DNA of 64,000 bases, taken from positions 25,500,073-25,564,072 of the forward strand of contig OX940969.1 in the NCBI GenBank assembly GCA_954870475.1. The letters run 5' to 3'. Numbering within the stretch: position 1 is the stretch's first letter; each line of letters opens with the position of its first letter. Below are positions 43,929 to 56,034 of this stretch, piece after piece. The translations under genes were made by a program, and so were the position numbers. Source of the stretch: Euphrasia confusa (taxonomy: Eukaryota > Streptophyta > Magnoliopsida > Lamiales > Orobanchaceae). The notes beneath the pieces are model-generated. The model had not been told where the DNA came from. It saw only the letters and a program-made list of their open reading frames with translations, and made no database searches.

Positions 43929-45875
43929 ATGGATTTTGGGGTTGTGCCGAGTGAGCCCAGAGACAGTGGTGGTAAGTCCCATGGATCTGCGAATCTGAAA
44001 CACCAAAGATCTGGGCTTTCTCAGATTAATACTAATAATAATAACAGCCGGAGGCCCTGTTCCAAAATGCCCCGGCCACCTCCCGAAGTTGAAAGCTTTA
44101 GTGCTCCGTTTGGGAGATCCAATCTGTGGCCGTCACCGGAGGACGATGACGGCCAAAAAATGCTTTCCTTTTCCTCCGAGGACCCGCATTCCGGAGGCGG
44201 CGGTTCCAGCAGGAGCATAGCCTTCTCTGTTTGCCCGGATGAGTTTCATAGTAGAACTACCGGAGGTATTTTTTTATTTAAGAAAAAAAGATTCTTGCTT
44301 TATCTATTATAATGTGAATTTTCTTGTTTTTGGATTGAAAAAAAATCAGTATTGTTGAAGATTGGGATTACTTTTAATTAAGATTCGTTTAGTTTGATTT
44401 TTAAAACAGAGTAGAAAGGGGCATTCATTTGCATCACACCCTAATAAAAAAAACAAGAACTTGAAGATTTGATTGTGTGGTTCAGATCGATATTCACTGG
44501 ATTAATTTTGTTGGTAATGGTTTAGGAGGAGGAATGAGAGGGCCTTTTGCTAGACTGAAAGGACCATTTAGTCCCTCTCAATGGATGGAATTGGAACATC
44601 AGGCTTTGATCTATAAGCACATCATGGCAAACGTACCCGTTCCGACCAACTTGCTTCTGCCCCTCAAGCGGTCCCTCTACTCGTACGGGCAGCACGGATC
44701 CTATCCCTCTAACTTACGTAATCCGTCTTTCACTTTTCCTAATCATCATCTGCACTTACTAATGTAGCAAAGATCATTGAATGTTGTGGGATAATTAGTT
44801 GTATCATCATATAACGATTGTTTTTATCTTCTTGGGTAATGGATGTGAAGTGGGGTGGGGCCCGTTCCATCTAGGTTACTCCGGCAGCAACGACCCAGAG
44901 CCTGGGAGATGCAGGAGGACTGATGGAAAGAAGTGGCGGTGCTCGAGAGATGCTGTCCCTGAGCAGAAATACTGTGAAAGGCACATCAACAGAGGCCGCC
45001 ACCGTTCAAGAAAGCCTGTGGAAGGCCACACTACTGGCCATGCAACTCGTGTTGTTGCTTCTTCTTCACCCTCGACTGTCGATCCAAAGGTGCCGCCCGC
45101 ACCCAATAAGGTCTCTCCTTCCTCGTCCGTTCAGCAGCATCAATTCAGTCACTTGCAGCACCACTCCAATTCTGTTAACAGGTAATTAATTTTACGAAAA
45201 TTAAACTGCATCGATCTTGTTTTCTTTTAGTTGGACATTTGTGTTCATTCTCGGTCGAATCTTTATGCTACTTTGTGAAACAGACCACGAGGATTTCAAG
45301 GGCACTCGTTGGGACCTCCCGTGATCACTGATATGAGTCCTAAGGAGGAGCCTGAATTCTCCATCCCAAAGCCAACTCAAGTAACTTGCCATGAATCGGA
45401 ATTTGGAATCGTCTCCTCGGATTCCCTTCTAAACCCTTCCGGAAGAATCTCCTACAACTCGGACTCTTTCTTGCATTTTGAAGACAAAGAAGCAATCGAC
45501 AACCAAGTACCCCATCCTGTACATCGATTCATCGACGACTGGCCAAAGGAGCAATCGGAATCCGACTGGACCCAACTGTCGATGTCTATCCCGACCCCGA
45601 GGCTGCCACATGAGCTGGACCCAATGTTCCGAATGAGCCTAGGAATGAACCACGGCTACAATGAGGCTATTACTTGGGGGGGTCCGGTGGGGGGCCCACT
45701 GGGGGAAGTTCTGAGCTCGCAAGTGGGGTCGTCTCCCACAGGTGTGCTGCAGAGGACGACGTTTGTTTCGCTTTCGAACAACAGCAGCTCCGTGAGCAGC
45801 CCACGGACGAGTGGGGATAACAAGAGGGGTTTAGACTGCGATTTGCTTGGTTCCGCACTCATTCCGTCTCTCTAG
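43929..45875 (+). CDS. GRF: growth-regulating factor (GRF) transcription factor, QLQ + WRC
   Basis: Four exons, 43,929-44,265, 44,526-44,717, 44,851-45,181 and 45,284-45,875, give 483 residues with all introns GT-AG and in phase. The QLQ domain starts near residue 126 (GPFSPSQWMELEHQALIYKH, with QX3LX2Q) and binds the coactivator GIF. The WRC domain (about 191-235) has GRCRRTDGKKWRCS, YCERHINRGRHRSRKP and a C3H DNA-binding motif. C-terminal GRF motifs are present: FGIVSSDSLLNPS, SDWTQLSMSIP and GGPLGEVLSS. The order and the C-terminal motifs resemble the Arabidopsis GRF1/GRF2 group. It is a nuclear regulator of cell proliferation in leaves and roots. The ATG at 43,929 is chosen because MDFGV fits the family N-terminus. 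A miR396 site lies in exon 3. An LTR element begins 157 bp after the stop. Gene number within the family is not determined. Confidence 0.95.
45003..45023 (+). promoter_or_regulatory. miR396 target site
   Basis: Within the WRC coding sequence (codons about 228-234) the mRNA contains GTTCAAGAAAGCCTGTGGAA, complementary to plant miR396 with the single-base bulge typical of eudicot GRFs. It implies post-transcriptional repression of this gene. Confidence 0.92.
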
Positions 45876-46031
45876 GAATGAATGAATGCCTCTGGATTCA
45901 AAGAATGAAGCTGTGTCTTAATTTTAATCTTTACATTTTCCTGAACGATATACTGTTTTGTGGCAAGCTTTAAGGATTGATTACCATCTTTTTCAGAATT
46001 TTTACTACACGTTTAATGTTTTATTTGATAT

Positions 46032-46724
46032 TGTTGAGGATTCGGACAACAAGGTCCAACCAATCGAATAAATTCGATCAAATTAGACTTTCATAAACCA
46101 CACGACGTGAACAACTCAAAACTGAACGAATATGATTTGACTCTCGAGCTCACAATCACTCACGTATATGTGAACTCACAAGAATATAAAAGCACGATAA
46201 ACAACACACACAAAACAAGATTTTACGAGCTTTGGTATCGCGCTGCCTATGGCGAGGCAGCCGCTACCTACGTGCTCGGGGAGAGGGGTGTTTCTTCTTT
46301 ATTAAACGTAAACGAGATTACAATCACTCTTGATAATCCTGAGCCAACAAGGCGTAAGCGATTATCAATCTAACCTCACGTCTAATAACAAGTATTGAAA
46401 CCCTAATACTTTCGTCATGCCTCTCTCTCACATCTCACTGCTGAGCCTCGACGTGAATATATAGGCTTCCTGGACGTCGCTTTATGGTAGGATTAGGTTC
46501 CTTGTCCTCCAAGGATTTCGTTGCCTTTTGAATCACCTCAATCGGATAAGTATGGAAAGAGATATTCAATTTTTGGTCTCTTACCAAAAATAGGAGATCC
46601 TGCCTAGATCTTGCCTCCTGCCAGGGAACCGGTTTCTGCCTTCGCACTGCGGCAGAGTTAACGCATTCGTCCTGCCGCATGGAACTGCCTTACACAAATT
46701 TAGAATTTCGAACATATTTTCACA
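46032..46724 (-). repeat. 3' LTR (element orientation) of the 46-52 kb element
   Basis: 693 bp, TG...CA on both strands. The minus strand has a TATA-like CCTATATATTCACG near 46,460. It lies 157 bp from the GRF stop codon. Confidence 0.93.
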
Positions 46725-47026
46725 AATCTCCACCTTGTTCAAACTTCTAAACACATGTCACCGATCTTGCAGTAGTGATCAAGTACTGCTCATCCCTGCC
46801 GAGTTAAGAAATCAAGCAAATCCTTTGCAACCACCTTATTCACCAATCCATGATCGAACCCGACCATCCGACTCCAGTCCTAGCATGATTTCAGATCACG
46901 CTGACCCTCCATATGATCATACCCGATCATATATCTCTTAGTATTGTCATTAGGCTTCAGCCTGCCATGCCCAATACTACCGCAGCTCCTGCCTTAGCTA
47001 CTGCGGCATCAAGAATCTCTACATGA

Positions 47027-47320
47027 CATAAGTCATATAATCTGAAAGTAGATGTCACTCCACCTTCCCGCATCTCCTCCAGAGACGACTTCATCAAGTT
47101 AGCAAATCACAACCCTGCCTGCCGCAGCCTGAATCTTGTTGCCTAACCTGGCTCCCTGTGGTAGCATGAGAATGCCTACCACAGCCCGCATATGACATAA
47201 GTCATATAATCTGAAAGTAGATGTCACTCCACCTTCCCGCACCTCCTCCAGAGACGACTTCATCAAGTTAGCAACTCACAACCCTGCCTGTCGCAGCCTG
47301 AATCTTGTTGCCTAACTCGG
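47027..47320. repeat. tandem duplication (~160-bp unit) inside the 46-52 kb element
   Basis: TATGACATAAGTCATATAAT through CATCAAGTTAGCAA and a CCTGCCTG.CGCAGCCTGAA block occur twice, at about 47,022 and 47,187. Confidence 0.88.
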
Positions 47321-48550
47321 CCCCCTGTGACAGCATGAGAATGCCTACCACAACCCTGCAGCATCACGAAAGTGCCTACTGCAGTCCCTGCGGCACCACG
47401 AAAGAGCCTGCCGCAGCCCCTGCACAATTTCAGCATTGTGAGGTTGTCCTCTTGGGACTCGATGCAAACATGCATCTCCGATATGAAATATGGAGCGCGA
47501 TCCATTTTTATATCCCGGAAAGTTGATGTAGATCACCTTTCCCCACCTCCGGATATCACCAGAGCGTGAATCCTCCAAGTCAACAACTCACAGAACTGCC
47601 TGCCGCAGCCTGAGTCTTGCCGCTGCCCTTGAACCTTGCAATAGCATCGCAATGCCTACTGCAGCCCCTTCACAATGCTCATAAGCTTGTGAAATAGTCC
47701 ACGTGGGACCAGATGCCGATGCACGTCCCTACAGGTACTCTTTGCCGCAATCGCCCTTGCGGTAGTTGTTACCGTAGTCGCTATCGTAGTCTCTGCCTAC
47801 AGTCTCTACCATACCCAATGCCTCCACCTCGAGGAGCATTATATCCTGTTGAAGTATCTCGAACGAGTCTAATCAACCCCATGCATCACATCACCATAAC
47901 AAGAGTCTTAGCATGACCGCTTCATCTTGTTATATCCGGCAGAAGAACGTCGTCTCTGCCCCTGCCATGCCATATGGCAGACCCTGCCATGTCTGTACCC
48001 TACCACACTAACACTTGAATGCTTTGTGCTTTCCGGTAGTTACACCACACGGCTACCAGTAGAGTTCGTGCAGTAGTACCTACTGCTGCCGTGGTTACCA
48101 CTTGTGTGCACAACGGTTGTTCCTACTTAACCAAGCATTTCCAAGAAGTCACCCTGCCTCTAAGCTTGAACAAGCATTACTAAGAAGAAGTCCATCTTCT
48201 CTGCTTGAAAACAAGTGAATCAACACTTATCTATAAACAACGAACAACTTGACACCAAATCCACCTTCAAATGTCACTGCCTTGACACTTGGCTCTACGG
48301 TAATTCCTTCAGCCTCTGCCTAGGCAATAGTAGTCTTTGCCTCCACTTGGAAATAGTGGAAACCCTCTGCCTCTTTCCCGAACAGATTTCAGGCCTTGTT
48401 GCTTTGTCCCTAAGTAGATTAATGATGGTTGAACCAATGGTTCCAGCCCATCCCCTTGGTACATGTCTTGCACCTCCTTCTACTCATGAGTATAGCCCGC
48501 AGCAGAAGATGCCGCAGTTACCGCTACACCAACAACAATCCTTGTTGATT

Positions 48551-48787
48551 TTATAGTATCAAGACTACCAAAATCAACACTCTCACATCCAATTCGAGCA
48601 TCATCCCTGACCTCCATCTTCTTGGACGTGAAACCGTAACCAAAGTTACATTGACATACCTCAACAACCTTCGAACTGCCACCAGCCTTCTCATGAACCT
48701 CGATATCACACTCATAACATGGTCAATATCAGGCCTGCTATCCACCATAGCATATATGAGACTTCCCAATGCCCTTCCATAAGGCAC
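48551..48787 (-). pseudogene. copia RT/RNase H junction remnant
   Basis: The minus strand reads MPYGRALGSLIYAMVDSRPD, then SVISRFM and LLRYVN. This matches the segment after the copia reverse transcriptase (pattern PY..A.GSLMYAM..TRPDI...V...SRFM). Spacing in the second half is shortened, so it is a deleted relic. It supports minus orientation of the element. Confidence 0.7.
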
Positions 48788-48884
48788 TGCTGCCCTGGCT
48801 GCTGCGGTCGTTCACCCTGCCGCAGGACAATTCTCCACAGAAAGTATTTAATGCTGCCTAAGGCAAGTTGAATAACTCCACCTC

Positions 48885-49065
48885 AAAATTAGCAACATTA
48901 ACCTGTCATTCGCACCTTCTTCCACCATTAGAGCATTGTACACAACACAGTTCTTGCAAACCTCTTAGGTTGATGAATGACATTATCATTCGCACCTTCT
49001 TCCACTTTTAGAGCATTTAACACAAATCCACTTGTGCAAACCTCTTAGGTTGATGAATGATCCTC
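48885..49065. repeat. tandem duplication (~75-bp unit) inside the 46-52 kb element
   Basis: CATTCGCACCTTCTTCCAC and GCAAACCTCTTAGGTTGATG occur twice in succession. Confidence 0.85.
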
Positions 49066-49898
49066 CTTTCTGCATATTTGGACAACTGATACATTCCCGA
49101 TCAGTTTTATGTTGAGTATTATCAATCCAGTAGTCGCTCTGCCGCAAACTACTTCATGACAGTCGCTCTGCCGCTGCCCTGTCATTGCCATCGACGATGC
49201 CTTGGCCATTGTCTTCACCTTCAATGATGTCGCATCCTGAAGTATGGTAATATGGTAGTCGATGTAGCGAACTACCCCAGCGTAGTTGCTGCCGCAGTCA
49301 ATGCCACTGCCCCTGCCTCTGTCGCTGCCTTCGACAATGCCTCCGCCGCTGCCACGAGCGACCCATTCGACGATGCCCTCACCTTTAGTGATGTTTGAAC
49401 ATCCTAAGGCCATTTAATCCGGTAATCGCTGCGGCGATTTACCCCAGCGCAGTTGCTGCCGCAGTCATTGCCACTGCCTGCTGCCTCTGCCGCTGCCCGG
49501 CATGATGAACAAGATATACTTTCCATCATCCCTTGTCCCTGTTCTAGATGGGCCCGGAGATCCGAATGAATGTAATCCAAGTTCCCTTGTCACCCGAAGT
49601 GACGGCATACTCTACCGCAACTACTCCCGTAGCTACTGCCGTAGGTGTTGCCCTTAACTCTGCTGCAGGTGTTGCCTACCTGCTGCTGCCACCACAATAC
49701 TGCTTGCCACAGTCATCGCAGTGCCCTTAGATAACACACTCCATTCCTCTACTCTCCTTCCAGCACTAATGTGCTACCTCTCTTCCCTTGGAAGAATCCT
49801 CCATTAGAACATGAACAATCCTTGGTTAAAAGTTTCGACGAGCTATCAACCAACCTTCAGTATAGAGTCGAACCACCTCAACTTTACAAGTTAGGTTA

Positions 49899-49997
49899 AT
49901 TTCCAAGAATGATAAAACCTCCATCCATCTTCTCAAAACCATCTAACCACTGCCGCATGGGTCTTACGTGAGCCGTGCACCCTGAATCTTTGATCCA
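49899..49997 (-). pseudogene. copia protease remnant
   Basis: The minus strand reads WIKDSGCTAHVRPMRQWLDG then FEKMDGGFIILGN, the DSG catalytic motif and following strand of copia aspartic protease (pattern W..DSGCT.HM.P.R.WF..F...DGG.V..GN). Flanking zinc-knuckle and integrase parts are not recognisable. Confidence 0.7.
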
Positions 49998-50497
49998 CCT
50001 TGCCCCCTTCCTTGAAGTGACAATTGAAGGTCTGCCGCAGTTGCTGCCTCAGCAACATCATCATCGTGATGTGCTAGATCCATCCTCGATTCAGTGACTT
50101 CTTGAATACAAGATAATCTTTCTTCAAGAACCTCAAACCACTGCCTCATAGGTCTTATGTGAACCGTGCACCCTGAATCTTTAATCCACTATGCCCTCTT
50201 CCTTGAAGTGACAATTGGAGGCATGCGCCATAACACTGCCGCAGTTGCTGCCTCAGCATCATCATCGTCGAGATGTGCTAGATCCATAATCCACTTTGAC
50301 CCCTTCGTTGAAGTGACAATCGGAGGCCTATCGCATAACCCTGCCGCAGTTGCTGCCTCAGCATCATCATCGCCGTGATGTGCTAGATCCATAATCCACT
50401 TTGCCCCCTTCGTTGAAGAGACAATCGGAGACCTGCCGCATAACCCTGTCGCAGTTGCTGCTTCAGCGACATCATCAACGTGATTTGATAGATTCAT
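49987..50497. repeat. four-copy tandem array, unit ~105-120 bp
   Basis: Units share GAAGTGACAATCGGAGG, CTGCCGCAGTTGCTGCCTCA and GATGTGCTAGATCCAT. On the minus strand the middle copies are open as DLAHHDDDDAEAATAAG-type repeats. The array adjoins the protease remnant, and one unit edge repeats the start of the protease sequence, so the array may have grown by duplication of that junction. Confidence 0.85.
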
Positions 50498-51048
50498 CCT
50501 TGATTCAGCTCCTTCTTGACGAGACGAACCCTCCTCAAGAACCTGGTTTTGTTACCTTTGAAAACACCCCGTGCCTTCATGAGATGATGCCTTGTTCTTC
50601 ACTCTTCCGACTCCTCTTCTGAAGTTGCCTTGAGTACGAACTCTCCAGTTCCTGCCGTAACGTTTCGACAGCCGGCTCTTTGGACACAACAATAATTACC
50701 TTGCCTCCAGCAATTAATCATTGCCATATGTGCCCCCTGCGAACAACCCTTGCCTTCTGGTTCTGCCATAGTGCCTGCCTTTTCAGTACCTGCCGGAACT
50801 TCGTCCTGCCGCAGGGCCTGCCTGAGTACCTGCTGCCGCAGCATCAGCTGCATCATCCATAGGTTTATCAGTTCCCCTTGCCTGGAGAATGGCAGTGCTA
50901 GCAGCAACCTCCTGCTGTGTTTTCATCGCCTTGCCTTCGATCCGCCAAGGACCAAAGTTATTCTTGTAGACGCCTTGTCCTCATCATCTTTCTTCGATCC
51001 AAGCTTCAGCATCTTCTCGTGATTTATCTTCCCACAGACGGCCCCACT

Positions 51049-51741
51049 TGTTGAGGATTCGCACAACAAGGTCCAACCAATCGAATAAATCCGATCAAAT
51101 TAGACTTTCATAAACCACACGACGTGAACAACTCAAAACCGAACGAATATGATTTGACTCTCGAGCTCACAATCACTCACGTATATGTGAACTCACAAGA
51201 ATATAAAAGCACTATATACAACACACACAAGACAAGATTTTACGAGCTTCGGTATCGCGCTGCCTATGGCGAGGCAGCCGCTACCTACGTGCTCGGGGAG
51301 AGGGGTGTTTCTTCTTTATTAAACGTAAACGAGATTACAATCACTCTTGATAATCCTGAGCCAACAAGGCGTAAGCGATTATCGATCTAACCTCACGTCT
51401 AATAACAAGTATTGAAACCCTAATACTTTCGCCATGCCTCTCTCTCACATCTCGCTGCTGAGCCTCGACGTGAATATATAGGCTTCCTAGACGTCGCTTT
51501 ATGGTAGGAATAGGTTCCTTGTCCTCCAAGGATTCCGTTGCCTTTTGAATCACCTCAATCGGATAAGTATGGAAAGAGATATTCAATTTTTTGTCTCTTA
51601 CCAAAAATAGGAAATCCTGCCTAGATCTTGCCTCCTGCCAGGCAACCGGTTTCTGCCTTCGCACTGCGGCAGAGTTAACGCATTCGTCCTGCCGCATGGA
51701 ACTGTCTTACACAAATTTAGAATTTCGAACATATTTTCACA
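51049..51741 (-). repeat. 5' LTR (element orientation) of the 46-52 kb element
   Basis: 693 bp, partner of 46,032-46,724. Directly inside it the minus strand carries the primer-site-like GTGGGGCCGTCTGTGGGAA. Confidence 0.93.
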
Positions 51742-51746
51742 GATAT

Positions 51747-53034
51747 TTATTTATTTTTCCTATTTTTAATAACATGGTCATTTTTTTAATAGATGTTTCA
51801 CGATAAAAGAATTGTCCTAATAAATGTTTAATTTTTTTATTTTAAAATATAATTTTATTTTTTTTCAATTTTATATTTGTAACTTTATTGGTAAATATTT
51901 TACTTTTTTAACTAAATAATAAATTTATATTCTTCATTTTTTAGTAAAAAAATCAAAAAAATAATTTTTTTCTTAATATCTGTTTAATTAATTTATATTT
52001 GAAAAACAGAAAGAGTATTATTTATATAATAATAATTAAAAAAAACAAAAATGAATGTGAAATAATACATTGTTTGATTAATTTATAAACAATAAATATT
52101 TATAAAACACAAGAAGTTGATACTTATTTGAATATATGTAATAGGTATAAAATATAAAATTATAATAATTTTAACTAAACAATTACTATAAAAATTATAA
52201 ATTAAGTCATATCCTAAAAATATATCTAATTTTTTTTTTTTTTTGAAAAAATGTCTAATTGAATATAATATTGACCATTTAACAAAATTTTACAAAAAAT
52301 GAATAAATAAAATTCATTTAATTTATTTGCATTTTCTTATTACTATCTCTTAAAAAAGAAAATATTTCTGAAATCATTTTTAAAAATCAAAGAGTGTTTA
52401 ATTGAATTTTTATTTTTATTTGTACTTTAAAAAGTAATGAATTAAAAGTCATAAAATTTATAAAGAGTTTAACTAATTTTATTATTAATTTATAAGAATA
52501 TTCATAAATTTGTGAGTTAAATAAAAATGATGAAACTTTCTATATAAATTACAAAAACTACGGTTAATTAATGTTTTTTTGAATTTAATTTTAGTATGTT
52601 TCAGTTCAGTTCAGATGTTTCAGTTCAGTGATTAAATTCGTTTCAAAATAAATAAAAAAAAATAAATAAAAAAATTGATTAAAAAAAATTTAATATAAAA
52701 TTTAGTTAGTATAATGATATTATTAATATATATTTTTTTAATATTTAAAAATTTATGATTTTTTTTTTTTAATTTTATAAGAAAAGCAAGTCAGTTTCAT
52801 CCTCCCTCAAATAAGAATGATGAAACTTTCTAAGTAAATTACAATGACTATATAATGTCTTGTAATAATAATCACACTTCTATTAAAAATTACTATTTAA
52901 AATTATTGCTACCAATATATATTCATTTTTACTTTCTCATCTTAAATTTTATATAAATAATATTTATAATTTTTTTTTAAATATTCTCCAAATAATTAAA
53001 ATAAAAACATCGTTACGGATTAAAATTTGGCGAA
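51747..53034. other. AT-rich intergenic
   Basis: Very AT-rich, with homopolymer runs; no gene or clear repeat ends. Confidence 0.5.
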
Positions 53035-53990
53035 ATGGGATGGCTTGATTATGCGCGTGTTTGTGTTATGATGAAAATTGACAAGAATTTCAAAGATCAT
53101 GTTGTGTTACTTAAACCTACAGAGTCTGGGTACAAAGGCAGCTGCAAAGTGGGTATAGAATATGAGTCGAGACTGAATATTTGTCGACGATGTGATTCGT
53201 TTGGGCACACGAGAGTGGTCTGCCCAACAACAGCTACACAACACACAACCAGACCAATAATAAGGTTCGAACAAAAGAATAGAAAGCCGACTACAACCCA
53301 ACCAGCTACTACTACTCGATCAGATTCAGAATGGTGAGTTGTCGGAACTAAGAATCGGAAACATATGGACAACAAAGGGGACTGTACTGATATTTCCACC
53401 AGGACTTCCAGGAGTTCTTCGCCTCCACTCGAGACACGACAGCGAGAACCTAGGGCAGATGGTACACCTTTGGCTATGACACATGCCAATAAAGGACATA
53501 CGAGTACTAATCACACTAAACGGGTTGTACTCGGGAGGATAGAGGAGCAGCTTCTTGTTCGTCAACAAACTACACATGTATTTGTTGCAGCTGGTACCGA
53601 AGAGTCAGGATTACTCGAATTAATGAGTTCGACATTGGGGATACGGAGGAAGGAGAGATTGTGGGAGCACTAATAAGTTCTATGACGATTCCAGAACAAG
53701 GTCCTTTAGCAACTCTTCAGTCGGATGACCATATGTAGTACACTTGGTTGGAACATCCGAGACCTTATTCAGGAGAACTCGATTCCTAGTAAATCCTCAT
53801 TTGCCACCAATATGATCGTGTTCTTTCTTTTTGGAATCGTTACTTTGATTAAGATGTTGGGTTGGGGAAGTGTATTTGGGTCGGTTGAAATTGTTATGTG
53901 TCATCGAAGGTTGTGGTCACTTTATCACTCACTATTATTCAATCGTTTCTCCGAACTCTTTTCAATCACGAGCATTGAGAAGAATGTGGC
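53035..53990 (+). pseudogene. LINE (L1-type) fragment: ORF1 and the start of ORF2
   Basis: ORF1-like sequence includes LDYARVCVMMKID and a zinc knuckle CRRCDSFGHTRVVC, the DUF4283/zf-CCHC_4 arrangement of plant L1 ORF1 proteins. A TGA at 53,335-53,337 follows EW, where the family continues with a basic segment (VVGTKNRK); the frame then stays open to 53,673. Near 53,745 the frame LGWNIRDL resembles the WN.RGLN start of the LINE endonuclease, and it decays quickly. No reverse transcriptase is present. This is a dead 5' fragment, flanks not defined. Confidence 0.65.
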
Positions 53991-54377
53991 GACCTTTACT
54001 TTTTATGTTATTAGGTTTAACAAAAAAATAAACCAAAAAAAGAAATGGAAAATCTTTTTTCTTTTTAATTTTATTTTTCTACCACTTTATCTTTTTCTTT
54101 ATTATTTTTTAGTTTTAATTATTTTTTAATATTAAAATAATATATTAAAAAATAAGCAAAAATACTTTTAGTAAAAAAATTCAATTCTTTTATAAGATCG
54201 TGCACAAATTTTTATACATTTGAACAAGAAAAGTTTGCTTTCATCCGCAAATCACATTTATTAAATTCAAGATTTAATGGAACAATCAAGATCACAAAAC
54301 GTATTCTTTATTTATTCCCAGAATCGAAACATAATAACAGTATAAAAAATAGAGAAAAAAATATTAGTAGAAGGTAT

Positions 54378-54730
54378 ATTTGCTCAGATTCTATGGGTGT
54401 TGAATATAGTCTGTCATGCCGTTAAGCTTTCAGAACGAGGAATTCGTAGTTCTAATCACCGCAAATACACAAACATCATAATTATAAACCTAAATATATA
54501 TATAAAAATTATAAATCAAAACAGAGATGAAAAAAGAAGGTTTTTGAAAACAGAGATTTGCTCAGATTCTATGGGTGTACAAATGAGTCTGTCATGCGAC
54601 TTGCTTTCAGTACGAGGAATTGTATATTTCTTATCATCGCAAAAACCTCAAATTTGTTCGAATTATTACGTCTGCAAGAGATAATTTATAAACAAATAAA
54701 CATAATAAATCAAACAATTCGAAGAAAAAA
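54378..54730. repeat. diverged tandem duplication, ~176-bp unit
   Basis: TTTGCTCAGATTCTATGGGT, GTCTGTCATGC and ACGAGGAATT recur in the same order at about 54,379 and 54,556. No gene recognised. Confidence 0.8.
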
Positions 54731-55295
54731 AGTTAAAATTAAGAGATTAATATTGAAGAGAAGGCTCAGACACGCATAAAAACAGTCATCAGAAATAAAA
54801 GAATTGCCAAAGAAGGGCGGGTCCATTTACTCAGGATCGAGAAATGAATTTCTTCTTCACAGCCTCACAGAAAAAGATAATTAAAAAACAAAAAAAAAGT
54901 AATTACAAGAGTCGGAGTTTCTGCAGAATAGGATCTAACGGCATCATCGCTTTTATCGTGCAAGATTTAGGGTTACGGATGGATCTTTGGGCTTGTGGCC
55001 TTGCTCTAAATTTTATGGGCCTAAAGGATTGTGGGCCGAGTAATATTGTTTTAGTGTAGACCAGTTTGGGCTTGGGGATATAGTACAACCTCATTCGGCT
55101 CTATTTATTTTAATTCAAAAAGCTAAAAACAATTTAATTTTGAGTACAATTATTGATTTTTTTATCTAAGTATTGCAATAGTTTTGTAAGATATTAAATT
55201 ACCAAAAAAAAAATTAAGTTATTCTTACCAAAATTTGAGAGGGGCCCAATTAAAGCCCCCGAAGTACCCATTGAATAGAATGAATATTTATCCTC
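54731..55295. other. intergenic
   Basis: No coding region supported; GGGCTT/GGGCCT words near 54,985-55,070. Confidence 0.45.
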
Positions 55296-55300
55296 CTATC

Positions 55301-55451
55301 TGATAGGAAAAGAAAATATTTGCCTCACTAAAATATTTTATTGATAACACAATATATAGAGTACAAAGATCGTAATATAAGGAAATACGATAAATACAAA
55401 AAGATATGGTAAATCACTAATGATACGTAGAATCGCTAATTATCTTTAATA
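55301..55451 (-). repeat. 3' LTR (element orientation)
   Basis: 151 bp, plus-strand start TGATAGGAAAAG and end CTTTAATA. The gag-pol frame runs into it and stops at 55,417-55,419. Confidence 0.92.
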
Positions 55452-56034
55452 GCCCCGGCAAGCGAAGCGTGGGATGCGGGACGACGCGAAGCTTGGATCG
55501 AAAAGTTTCAAACAAGGGACGCGAGAGACTTTTGGTGAAGACATCGGCGAGCTGGAGAGCAGATGGAACGAAGCGAGTACTCAAGCGTCCAGCTTCAACA
55601 AGTTCTCTAACGAAATGACAATCTATGTCAATATGCTTGGCACGTTTGTGGGAGATTGGATTCTGAGTAAGAAATAGTGCACTCTTATTGTCATTTAGAA
55701 GAATAGGTGGTGTCGACGGGAGAGCGTGAAGATCACGGAGTAGGTTACAGACCCAAATTAATTCAGTGGATGTGTTAGCCAAAGCGCGATACTCCGATTC
55801 ACAACTAGACCGGGACACAGTAGGTTGTTTCTTCGCACTCCACGAGACGAGGTTCGGACCGAGGAAAATGGCGTAGCCGTACGTGGAACGTCGAGTGTCC
55901 AGACAACGTGCCCAGTCGGCATCTGAGTAGCCTAAAAGAGTTGCTGCACCTGATGAGAAAGAGAGGCCATAACTAAGGGTACCCTTTACGTATCGGAGAA
56001 TGCGTTTAACGGCTTGAAAATACTCAATGGTGGG

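Larger units (their letters stand above)
46032..51741 (-). mobile_element. LTR retrotransposon, non-autonomous, copia-derived, 5.7 kb
   Basis: Two 693-bp LTRs (46,032-46,724 and 51,049-51,741) are flanked by TSD GATAT (46,027-46,031 and 51,742-51,746). LTRs begin TGTTGAGGATTC and differ at roughly 17 positions by eye, so this is older than the Sirevirus. Orientation is minus: inside the right LTR the minus strand reads AGTGGGGCCGTCTGTGGGAA, a plausible primer site that is not the initiator-Met type, and degenerate protease and RT/RNase H pieces are on that strand. The interior is mostly non-coding, full of tandem duplications and CTGCCGCA words. It could move only with enzymes from another element. 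Confidence 0.92.

Noticed and set aside
49987..50497. CRISPR-like array
   Set aside because: Units are adjacent and similar along their full length with no unique spacers; this is a tandem duplication in a plant retrotransposon.
46735..50907. Numerous plus-strand frames in the 46-52 kb element
   Set aside because: Coding remnants (protease, RT/RNase H) and primer site place the element on the minus strand; the plus-strand frames have no recognisable domain.
53725..54129. Phe-rich frame as a membrane protein gene
   Set aside because: Only its first few codons resemble a LINE endonuclease start; the rest is AT-rich decay.
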